64,000 nt of DNA, taken from positions 1-64,000 of the forward strand of contig NZ_JACARO010000034.1 in NCBI RefSeq assembly GCF_013386585.1, in the 5' to 3' direction. The notes under the pieces are model-generated. The model was not told where the DNA came from. It saw only the letters and a program-made list of their open reading frames with translations, and searched no databases. Shown here piece by piece: positions 57,876 through 64,000 of the stretch. Positions within the stretch are counted from its first letter, which is position 1, and each line of letters begins with the position of its first letter. The position numbers were made by a program, and so were the translations under genes. This stretch comes from Pseudomonas sp. P7548 (GTDB lineage Bacteria > Pseudomonadota > Gammaproteobacteria > Pseudomonadales > Pseudomonadaceae).

Positions 57876-58440
57876 ACCAGCCCTGGCCCTTGCCGCTGCG
57901 CAAGTAACGCGCAGCGCCGTGGGCGCTGAGTCCGTAGAACACCTTGCACAGCAGGTCCAGTACGGTCCAGGTGGCGATCATGATCAGCAATTGCGGGATG
58001 AAGGCCTGCTCACTGTGGAGGAACTGCGGCAGGAATGCGGCGAAGAACAGGATGTCCTTAGGGTTGCTGGCGCCGAGTACGAAAGCCCGGCCAAACAGCG
58101 CACGAAAGCGTGGAATCGGCGCGCTGTAGGGCACTTCTGCGGCCTTGGCCGGTTGCCGCGATTGCTGCCAGCTCTGCCAGGCGAGGTAGAACAGGTACAC
58201 CGCGCCGACGATCTTCAGGGCGCTGAACAACTGTTCCGATGCCAGCAGCAGCGCACCAAGGCCCAGTGCCGAAGCACTGAGCAGGAGGATCGAGGCCGAT
58301 ACCCCACCGAGAAACGCTGGATACGAACGGCGCAGGCCGTAGTTGAGACTGTTGCTGATCATCAACAGTGACAGTGGCCCGGGTATCAGGATCACCACCC
58401 ATGCTGCGCCGCTGAACAGTAGCCAGGTTTCCAGGTTCAT
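57814..58440 (-). CDS. LysE/RhtB-family amino-acid exporter
   Basis: 208 residues from ATG 58440. It has the six-helix LysE layout: LLFSGAAWVVILIPGPLSLLMISNSLNYG at the N-terminus with the family IPGP motif, then FLGGVSASILLLSASALG and ASNPKDILFFAAFLPQFL (~125). It exports amino acids or related metabolites across the inner membrane; which one is unknown. Its 3' end overlaps the end of the convergent toxin-like gene by 62 bases. Twelve bases upstream of its start lies the end of the purine permease, so the two share a transcript. Confidence 0.9.
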   Translation of the reverse strand: MNLETWLLFSGAAWVVILIPGPLSLLMISNSLNYGLRRSYPAFLGGVSASILLLSASALGLGALLLASEQLFSALKIVGAVYLFYLAWQSWQQSRQPAKAAEVPYSAPIPRFRALFGRAFVLGASNPKDILFFAAFLPQFLHSEQAFIPQLLIMIATWTVLDLLCKVFYGLSAHGAARYLRSGKGQGWFNRVSAALFAGAGGAALARA

Positions 58441-58451
58441 CCGTTGCTCCT

Positions 58452-59798
58452 TTATAGAAATATGAATTTGGCGATAAAGATCGCGCACAGCACCCACAGG
58501 CTCGCGGAGATTTCACGGTACTTGCCGGTGCCGGCCTTGAGCGCCACATAGGTGATGAAACCCAGGGCGATCCCGTCGGCCACCGAGAAGGTCAGCGGCA
58601 TCATGATCGCAGTGACAATCGCCGGGATGCTGTCGGTGGCTTCATCCCAGTTGATGTGCGCCATGCTTGCCATCATCAGCATTGCCACGTAGATCAGCGC
58701 ACCTGCCGTGGCGTAGGCCGGGATCATGCCGGCCAGCGGGGCGAAAAACATCGCCGCCACAAACAGCACACCCACGGTTACCGCCGTGAGTCCGGTACGA
58801 CCACCGGCTGCCACACCGGCAGCACTTTCCACGTAGCTGGTCACGGGCGGCACGCCGACCATGGCACCGAATACGCTGGAGGCGCTGTCGGCCTTCAAGG
58901 CGCGGGACAGGTTATCGATGCGCCCATCGGCGTTCACCAGGCCGGCGCGCTGCGCGACGCCCATCAGTGTACCTGCAGTGTCGAACATGTGTACAAAAAG
59001 AAAGGCAAATACCACGCTGATCATGCTGATATTGAATACACCTTTCACATCCATGGCCATCCAGGTCGGTGCCAGGCTCGGTGGGGTGGAGATCATGCCG
59101 TTGTAATGCACCAGGCCCAGGCCCCAGCCCGCGAAGGTGACGGCGATGATGCTGATCAGGATCGCGCCGAACACACGGTGATAGCTGAGGATGGCGATCA
59201 GCAGGAAGCACACGGCTGCCAGTAACGGTGCGGGCTCATGCAGCGAACCGAGCTTGATCAGGGTGGCTGGGCTGTCGACGATGATGCCGGCGGTCTTCAA
59301 GCCGATTACACCGAGGAACAGGCCGACACCGGCGCCCATGGCGTGGCGCAGGCTGACCGGAATGCTGTTGAGCAGCCATTCGCGCACGCGGGACAGGGTG
59401 AGGCCCATGAACAGCACGCCGGAGATAAACACCGCACCCAGCGCGGTTTCCCAGTGGTAGCCCATGGTGCCGACCACGGTGTAGGTGAAGAACGCGTTCA
59501 GGCCCATGCCGGGCGCCAGGCCCACGGGCCAGTTGGCGTACAGGCCCATCAGCAGGCAGCCCAGCGCGGCGGCGATGCAGGTGGCGACGAACGCCGCGCC
59601 GTGATCAATGCCGGCGTCGGCCATGATGTTGGGGTTGACGAAGATGATGTAGGCCATGGTGATGAAGGTGGTGAGGCCGGCGATCAGCTCGGTCTTCACT
59701 GTGGTGCCATGCACGCTGAGCTTGAACAGGCGTTCTAGCCAGCTGTTGTTGGGCGGGGCGATGTCCAGCGTCGGGGCTTCGGATTTGCGGCTTTCCAC
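58452..59798 (-). CDS. Purine (adenine/guanine/hypoxanthine) permease, AzgA-like NCS2
   Basis: 448 residues, 12-14 membrane segments, GTG start at 59798 with AGGAG eight bases upstream. AzgA-branch features: GLTTFITMAYIIFVNPNIMADAG at ~45, GLAPGMGLNAFFTYTVVG at ~95 and the TSYVESAAGVAAGGRTGLTAV block at ~325. Such proteins take up purine bases with protons. Its promoter region carries an exact copy of the palindrome found at puuE, so it probably belongs to the urate regulon although the toxin-like gene and lysE stand between. In P. aeruginosa I recall a transporter gene directly after uraH. Confidence 0.9.
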   Translation of the reverse strand: MESRKSEAPTLDIAPPNNSWLERLFKLSVHGTTVKTELIAGLTTFITMAYIIFVNPNIMADAGIDHGAAFVATCIAAALGCLLMGLYANWPVGLAPGMGLNAFFTYTVVGTMGYHWETALGAVFISGVLFMGLTLSRVREWLLNSIPVSLRHAMGAGVGLFLGVIGLKTAGIIVDSPATLIKLGSLHEPAPLLAAVCFLLIAILSYHRVFGAILISIIAVTFAGWGLGLVHYNGMISTPPSLAPTWMAMDVKGVFNISMISVVFAFLFVHMFDTAGTLMGVAQRAGLVNADGRIDNLSRALKADSASSVFGAMVGVPPVTSYVESAAGVAAGGRTGLTAVTVGVLFVAAMFFAPLAGMIPAYATAGALIYVAMLMMASMAHINWDEATDSIPAIVTAIMMPLTFSVADGIALGFITYVALKAGTGKYREISASLWVLCAIFIAKFIFL

Positions 59799-59884
59799 AG
59801 CGAGTACTCCTCAAGAGTTTTATTGTTATTTCCAGCGCCGGTCACAAAGGTGGGCAACAGCGCTTTGAGGTGCTGGCAAGTTTG

Positions 59885-59900
59885 TTGACCAATAGGTCAA
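59885..59900. promoter_or_regulatory. Inverted repeat upstream of the purine permease
   Basis: TTGACC-AATA-GGTCAA, a perfect 6+6 inverted repeat 87 bases before the permease start and 27 bases from the TTGTATACAA site. It could bind a second regulator; none is known to me for this gene. Confidence 0.45.
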
Positions 59901-59926
59901 GAACTCACTCGATGTGGATTATGCTT

Positions 59927-59936
59927 TTGTATACAA
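59927..59936. promoter_or_regulatory. Palindromic operator candidate upstream of the purine permease
   Basis: TTGTATACAA, identical to the site upstream of puuE (51867-51876), in an AT-rich stretch. Shared exact palindrome upstream of two purine genes suggests a common regulator encoded outside the window. Confidence 0.65.
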
Positions 59937-59978
59937 ATAAAGCAAATAATGTTTTCAGTACGACAGATGAATGGCTCC

Positions 59979-60004
59979 TGTAGGAGCCGGCTTGCCGGCG
60001 AAAA
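59979..60004. repeat. Single REP unit
   Basis: TGTAGGAGCCGGCTTGCCGGCGAAAA, one arm only, just before the end of the MarR gene. Confidence 0.75.
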
Positions 60005-60039
60005 ACGCTTAGGCGCCTGGTTAATCAGGCATGCGACCG

Positions 60040-60480
60040 TTACACATTACGGGTAGCACACAGCGCTTGGTTGACCGCCAGCCAGCCACTGACGGCCTCT
60101 TCCCCGGCTTCGCCGAAGGCCCGCTGCAACAGCTTCACCTGCTCACGCCGCAGCGACTGCTCCAGTCGTACGCCTTCCTCACTCAATTGCAGCAGGCGTT
60201 TGCGCTTGTCAGTCTCGGACGCGACGCTGTCCACCAGGTGCATTTCCTGCAATTGGCGCAGCGGGATGTTCAGCGCCTGCTTGCTCACGCCGAGCAGTTC
60301 CAGCAACTCCTTCACGCTTAAGGCCGGGTAACGCGCAATAAAAAACACGATGCGCTGGTGCACCCGGCTCAGGCCACGGCGCTCAAGCATTTCATCGGCC
60401 TTGGCGGTAAAGGCCTGGTAGCCGAAGAAGAAGGCTTCCATGGCTTCTTGCTGGCTGGCGGGATTTTTAAGGTCAAGCAT
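60040..60480 (-). CDS. MarR-family transcriptional regulator
   Basis: 146 residues. Winged helix-turn-helix of the MarR type: LSVKELLELLGVSKQALNIPLRQL as HTH (~53-78) and the DKRKRLLQLSEEG wing (~90). The N-terminus (AFFFGYQAFTAKADEMLERRGLS) and C-terminus form the dimer helices. It is divergent from the aminotransferase gene across 81 bases and probably represses it and itself. The ligand is unknown. Confidence 0.88.
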   Translation of the reverse strand: MLDLKNPASQQEAMEAFFFGYQAFTAKADEMLERRGLSRVHQRIVFFIARYPALSVKELLELLGVSKQALNIPLRQLQEMHLVDSVASETDKRKRLLQLSEEGVRLEQSLRREQVKLLQRAFGEAGEEAVSGWLAVNQALCATRNV

Positions 60481-60561
60481 ATTGACGTATCCGTTGAAGT
60501 CGTCGTAATTTCGGTCAACCAGTTTGACGTATTTCCCACAGGCTTCGCTAGCGGTGACCTT

Positions 60562-61728
60562 ATGGCCTTCTCAGAACGTGTTACGCGCCTCAAAAGCTCC
60601 TTGATCCGTGAAATCCTCGCGGCTGCCCAGCGTCCGGAAGTGATGTCGTTTGCCGGCGGCCTGCCGGCCGAAGCGATGTTGCCGGCATTGAACTGGGACG
60701 CCATGCCCTTGACCATCGGCCAATACGGCATGAGCGAAGGCGAGCCGCAACTGCGCGAATTGCTCGCCGCCGAGGCCCGCGCCCTGGGCGTGCCGTGCCA
60801 GGCCAGCCAGGTGCTGGTGGTCAGTGGCTCCCAGCAAACCCTCGACCTGGCGGCCAAGCTGTACATCGACAAGGGCACGCCGATCCTGCTGGAAGGCCCG
60901 ACCTACCTGGCCGCGCTGCAAATCTTCCAGCTGTTCGGCGCCGACTGCCTCACCGTGCCGTTGGAAGCCGATGGCCCCGACCTGGCGGCCTTGCGTGCCA
61001 GGCTTGAGCGCCACCGCCCGGCGTTCATCTACCTGATCCCGACCTTCCAGAACCCTTCGGCCGTGCGTTACAGCGAGGCCAAGCGCGCGGCGGTCGCAGC
61101 CTTGCTCGATGAATTTGGCGTGACGCTGATCGAAGACGAGCCTTACCGCGAGCTGACCTTCGACGGCGGCAGCGCCAAACCCATCGCCGGGCGCCTGAAA
61201 AAAGCCAGCTGGATCTACACCGGCACAGTGTCCAAGACCTTGCTGCCGGGCCTGCGTGTCGGCTATTTGATCGCCAGCCCGGACCTGTTTCCGCACCTGC
61301 TCAAGCTCAAGCAGTCGGCGGATCTGCACACCAATCGCGTCGGGCAATGGCAGGCAATGCAGTGGATCGGCAGCGAAAAATACCAGCAGCATCGGGTGGA
61401 ACTGCGCAGCTTTTACCGTGAACGCCGCGATGCATTCCAGGCTGCGCTGGAGCGTCATTTTGCGGACCTGGCCGACTGGCAAGTGCCCCAGGGCGGATTA
61501 TTCTTCTGGCTGACCTTGAAACAGCCGCTGGATACCCGCACTTTGTTGGCTCCATCGCTCGATCAGGACGTCGCGTTCATGCCCGGTGAACCGTTCTTTT
61601 CCGAGCCGGACCAGCACCATGGTTCGCTGCGACTCAATTTCAGTCATATCGACCCGGCCCGTTTGGACGAAGGTCTCAAGCGTTTGGCCGCAGTGGTCCG
61701 TCAAGCACAGCACGCGCAAGCGGCATAA
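60562..61728 (+). CDS. PLP-dependent aminotransferase (class I/II, 2-aminoadipate type)
   Basis: 388 residues from ATG 60562 (MAFSERVTRLKSSLIREILA). Fold-type I: GQYGMSEGEPQLRELLA (~52), the substrate/PLP region PTFQNPSAVRYS (~158), Asp in LIEDEPYRELTF (~192) and PLP-lysine in TGTVSKTLLPGLRVGYL (~222). Closest in style to LysN/2-aminoadipate or MocR-type aminotransferases without the DNA-binding domain. Substrate not determinable. A frame extending upstream to 60358 runs through the MarR gene antisense and is ignored. It is followed 11 bases later by a GST gene. Confidence 0.88.
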   Translation: MAFSERVTRLKSSLIREILAAAQRPEVMSFAGGLPAEAMLPALNWDAMPLTIGQYGMSEGEPQLRELLAAEARALGVPCQASQVLVVSGSQQTLDLAAKLYIDKGTPILLEGPTYLAALQIFQLFGADCLTVPLEADGPDLAALRARLERHRPAFIYLIPTFQNPSAVRYSEAKRAAVAALLDEFGVTLIEDEPYRELTFDGGSAKPIAGRLKKASWIYTGTVSKTLLPGLRVGYLIASPDLFPHLLKLKQSADLHTNRVGQWQAMQWIGSEKYQQHRVELRSFYRERRDAFQAALERHFADLADWQVPQGGLFFWLTLKQPLDTRTLLAPSLDQDVAFMPGEPFFSEPDQHHGSLRLNFSHIDPARLDEGLKRLAAVVRQAQHAQAA

Positions 61729-61739
61729 GGGGAAGGTCC

Positions 61740-62342
61740 ATGTACAAGGTTTATGGCGATTACAAGTCGGGCAACTGCTACAAGGTCAAATTGATGCTCA
61801 ACTTGCTGGGCATCCCGTATCAATGGATCGATGTCGATATTCTCAAGGGCGACACCCAGACCCCTGAATTCCTGGCCAAGAACCCCAACGGCAAGATCCC
61901 GGTGCTGGAGCTGGAAGACGGCACCTGCCTGTGGGAATCCAACGCGATCCTCAACTTCCTGGCTGATGGCAGCGAGTTCCTGCCCAGCGAGCCACGCCTG
62001 CGCACCCAGGTGCTGCAATGGCAGTTCTTCGAGCAGTACAGCCATGAGCCGTATATCGCAGTGGCGCGCTTCATTCAGTTTTACCTGGGACTGCCAGAAG
62101 ATCGCCTCGAGGAATACAAGAAGCTGCACAAAGGCGGCTACAAGGCGCTGAAAGTCATGGAGCGCCAGCTGCAACTGACGCCGTACCTGGTGGGTGAGCA
62201 GTTCTCCATTGCCGACGTGGCCTTGTATGCCTACACCCACGTGGCCCACGAGGGTGGTTTTGACCTGGACGCCTACCCGGGCGTGCAGGCGTGGCTGGCT
62301 CGCGTTGCCAACCATCCAAAACACGTCGCGATGCTGGACTGA
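61740..62342 (+). CDS. Glutathione S-transferase family protein
   Basis: 200 residues. The thioredoxin-like N-terminal domain (MYKVYGDYKSGNCYKVKLML; cis-Pro in NPNGKIPVLEL; ESNAIL glutathione-binding) and the helical C-terminal domain (FSIADVALYAYTHVA) are complete. The catalytic position is probably Ser10 or Cys12 of SGNC. Cotranscribed with the aminotransferase and likely detoxifies a related electrophile or intermediate. Substrate unknown. It ends before a REP doublet. Confidence 0.9.
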   Translation: MYKVYGDYKSGNCYKVKLMLNLLGIPYQWIDVDILKGDTQTPEFLAKNPNGKIPVLELEDGTCLWESNAILNFLADGSEFLPSEPRLRTQVLQWQFFEQYSHEPYIAVARFIQFYLGLPEDRLEEYKKLHKGGYKALKVMERQLQLTPYLVGEQFSIADVALYAYTHVAHEGGFDLDAYPGVQAWLARVANHPKHVAMLD

Positions 62343-62356
62343 TAATACGGTTCAGA

Positions 62357-62444
62357 TGTGGGAACTGGCTTGCCTGCGATGCGGGCAACTCGGTCTGTCA
62401 GTTGTACCGAGGTGATGCCATCGCGGGCAAGCCCGGCTCCCACA
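62357..62444. repeat. REP doublet between GST and LysR genes
   Basis: TGTGGGAACTGGCTTGCCTGCGATG and inverted CATCGCGGGCAAGCCCGGCTCCCACA between two convergent genes. Confidence 0.85.
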
Positions 62445-62460
62445 CAAGCCTGCTCTAATT

Positions 62461-63357
62461 TTAGCGCTGCGGTTTATCAGATAATTGCTCGTTCAGCAGG
62501 TCAAAGCACCGCTGCGCGGCAGGGCTCAAGCCCATCCCGCTGCGCGTGATCAACCCGATTTCCCGGTTCACGCCGGGGTGATCGATGGGGATGCGCTTCA
62601 ACCCCTCCAGACTGTCCGCCGCCGATTCCGGCAGCACACTGATCCCCAATCCCTGACGCACCAGTGCCAATACTGTCGACATGTAGTTGGCTTCCATGCC
62701 CGCGTTCAGCGTCAGTCGCGTCTCATCGAACAACCCATCCACTTGCTCACGCACGCTGCTGTCGCGCCCGGTCAGGATGATCGGCTGGTCTGCCAGTTGC
62801 TCAAGGGTCAGTTGGCGGTGACGAGTGAGGGGGTGGCTCACCGGTACAAACGCACACAGGCGATCATTGAGCACCGGCACGAACCCCAGCCCGTGGCTGA
62901 GCCGCGCCCGCACGCCAATACCAAAATCCACTTCGCCGGAACGTACTTGGGCGTGAATGCGGTGGGCTACCAGGTCATGCAGGCGCACTTCGATCCCGGC
63001 AAAACGCTCGCGGAACAGGCGCAGCACGGGCGGCAAGGTGCCGGCGCATACCGAGGGCAGGGCGGCAATGGTGACCACGCCCCGGCGCAAGGCCGCCAGG
63101 TCGCGGGAGCCGGTGACGATGTTGTCCAGGTCCAGCAGCAGTTTTTCCATGGGCCCACGGGCGTCCTGGCCGGCCGCAGTGAGGCTGACATGCCGCGGGC
63201 TGCGGTCGAGCAGGGCGACACCGAGCCAGTCTTCCAGCTGTTGCACCTGCACAGTCAATGCCGAAGGTGACAGGTGCAGTTCGTTGGCCGCCTTGGTGAA
63301 ACTGCCCGTACGGGCCACGGCAAGAAACGCTTGAATGTGTTGGATGCTGTTCTTCAT
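62461..63357 (-). CDS. LysR-family transcriptional regulator
   Basis: 298 residues from ATG 63357 (MKNSIQHIQAFLAVARTGSF). The HTH is at ~16-45 (GSFTKAANELHLSPSALTVQVQQLE), followed by the two-lobed effector domain (~90-295). A longer open frame upstream extends beyond 63357 into the transporter gene and is rejected. It is divergent from the citrate transporter, 111 bases away, and by the usual LysR arrangement probably activates it in response to the transported acid. The ligand is not known. Confidence 0.92.
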   Translation of the reverse strand: MKNSIQHIQAFLAVARTGSFTKAANELHLSPSALTVQVQQLEDWLGVALLDRSPRHVSLTAAGQDARGPMEKLLLDLDNIVTGSRDLAALRRGVVTIAALPSVCAGTLPPVLRLFRERFAGIEVRLHDLVAHRIHAQVRSGEVDFGIGVRARLSHGLGFVPVLNDRLCAFVPVSHPLTRHRQLTLEQLADQPIILTGRDSSVREQVDGLFDETRLTLNAGMEANYMSTVLALVRQGLGISVLPESAADSLEGLKRIPIDHPGVNREIGLITRSGMGLSPAAQRCFDLLNEQLSDKPQR

Positions 63358-63468
63358 TTTGTTTTTCCGAACACTGACCGGTGAATATTCCAATTTACAA
63401 AGACTAACCCGCTTCCAATACTCCAGGGAAAACAATAACCGGCCACCAAGGCCGCTCTGGAGTAACCC

Positions 63469-64000
63469 ATGCTCGCAACCCTGGGTGTCATCACCATCCT
63501 GTGCCTGCTCGCTGCCGTCATGAGCAAACGCCTCTCGCCCCTGGTAGCCCTGATCGCCTTGCCGATCATCGCTGCGCTGCTCGGCGGTTTCGGCCTGCAA
63601 ACCAGCGCCTTTATCATCACCGGCATCAAGAACGTCGCCCCCGTGGTGGGCATGTTTGTGTTTGCCATCCTGTTTTTCGGGATCATGACCGACGCCGGCA
63701 TGCTTGACCCCATCATTGATCGCATCCTGCGCACGGTAGGGACGCGTCCTACGCGCATTGTTGTAGGCACCGCCACCCTGGCGTTGCTGGTGCACCTGGA
63801 CGGTTCCGGCGCAGTGACCTTCCTGGTCACGGTGCCGGCGATGTTGCCGCTGTATACGCGGCTGGGCATCGACAAACGCATCCTCGCCTGTGTGTGTGCG
63901 ATGGCGGCCGGGGTCAACTTCCTGCCATGGACCGGCCCCGTCCTGCGCTCCTCGGCGGCCCTGCATGTGCCGGTGGCTGACCTGTTCCAGCCGTTGATTC
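63469..64000 (+). CDS. CitMHS-family citrate/tricarboxylate transporter, 5' part only
   Basis: The first 177 residues are inside the window; the rest lies beyond base 64000. ATG at 63469 (MLATLGVITILCLLAAVMSK). Hydrophobic helices, FAILFFGIMTDAGMLDPIID, LVHLDGSGAVTFLVTVPAML and MAAGVNFLPWTGPVLRSSAAL match the CitMHS (metal-citrate:proton symporter) family. The divergent LysR gene suggests substrate-induced control. The family is clear; the specific acid and metal are not. Confidence 0.85.
   Translation, partial: MLATLGVITILCLLAAVMSKRLSPLVALIALPIIAALLGGFGLQTSAFIITGIKNVAPVVGMFVFAILFFGIMTDAGMLDPIIDRILRTVGTRPTRIVVGTATLALLVHLDGSGAVTFLVTVPAMLPLYTRLGIDKRILACVCAMAAGVNFLPWTGPVLRSSAALHVPVADLFQPLI

Noticed and set aside
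63358..63966. Extension of the LysR reading frame by 203 codons upstream of 63357
   Set aside because: It runs antisense through the CitMHS transporter gene; the LysR N-terminus MKNSIQHIQAFLAVAR is typical as it stands.
1..64000. tRNA, rRNA, IS elements or prophage genes
   Set aside because: No transposase or phage-type protein and no tRNA-like cloverleaf was noticed on either strand; short structured RNAs could be missed by eye.

Overview
The window reads as chromosome of a fluorescent Pseudomonas (P. fluorescens group). The reasons are dense high-GC coding, a pyoverdine siderophore locus (PvdS sigma factor, PvdG, the giant synthetase PvdL, PvdH, an MbtH-like protein), an acyclic-terpene (atu) operon, gene blocks in the same order as I remember from P. 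aeruginosa, and more than a dozen palindromic REP elements of the GTGGGAGCGGGCTTGCTCGCGAA type between genes. I see no rRNA, tRNA, insertion sequence, prophage or CRISPR array.

Layout. 1-8.4 kb: atuABCDEF on the minus strand (atuF cut by the window edge), divergent from the TetR repressor atuR, with two mirror-image 18-bp operators between them. 8.5-9.3 kb: a solitary periplasmic solute-binding protein. 9.4-24.0 kb: pyoverdine block 1, with pvdS under a Fur-box promoter divergent from pvdG-pvdL, which is preceded by a PvdS-type (iron-starvation, IS) promoter. 24.1-26.8 kb: an unrecognised 900-aa repeat protein of visibly different base composition. 26.9-32.4 kb: a periplasmic disulfide module (dsbD-dsbE-dsbG) divergent from its two-component system (dsbR-dsbS). 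32.5-33.3 kb: an AmpD-family amidase. 33.5-35.3 kb: pyoverdine block 2 (pvdH and an mbtH-like gene) with a textbook IS box.

35.4-44.5 kb is housekeeping: an MscS-type channel, a small membrane protein, the aminopeptidase apeB, rluA, minCDE, a lipid A acyltransferase and a patatin-like hydrolase. 44.6-52.6 kb is a complete urate-to-glyoxylate pathway (puuE-uraD-alc-allA-puuD, a nucleobase permease and a Tsx-like porin on minus; uraH divergent on plus). A purine permease of the AzgA type follows at 58.5-59.8 kb. Between uraH and that permease lie a 1,720-residue toxin-like protein and a LysE exporter. The right end holds a MarR regulator divergent from an aminotransferase-GST pair, then a LysR regulator divergent from a CitMHS citrate transporter cut by the edge.

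How the genes work together. Iron limitation should relieve Fur repression of pvdS; PvdS then drives pvdG-pvdL and pvdH through the two IS boxes, so this one window holds the regulator, the starter synthetase, its editing thioesterase, the enzyme supplying diaminobutyrate and an MbtH chaperone. Copper or redox stress is expected to act through DsbS-DsbR on dsbDEG; an 11-bp-phased direct repeat in the divergent promoter fits an OmpR-type box. The purine genes appear tied together by a shared palindrome TTGTATACAA (two exact copies, one variant) at three promoter regions. The least understood elements are the 900-aa and 1,720-aa proteins, a 17-codon leader ORF overlapping pvdG, and an AtuB lacking the standard SDR catalytic residues.
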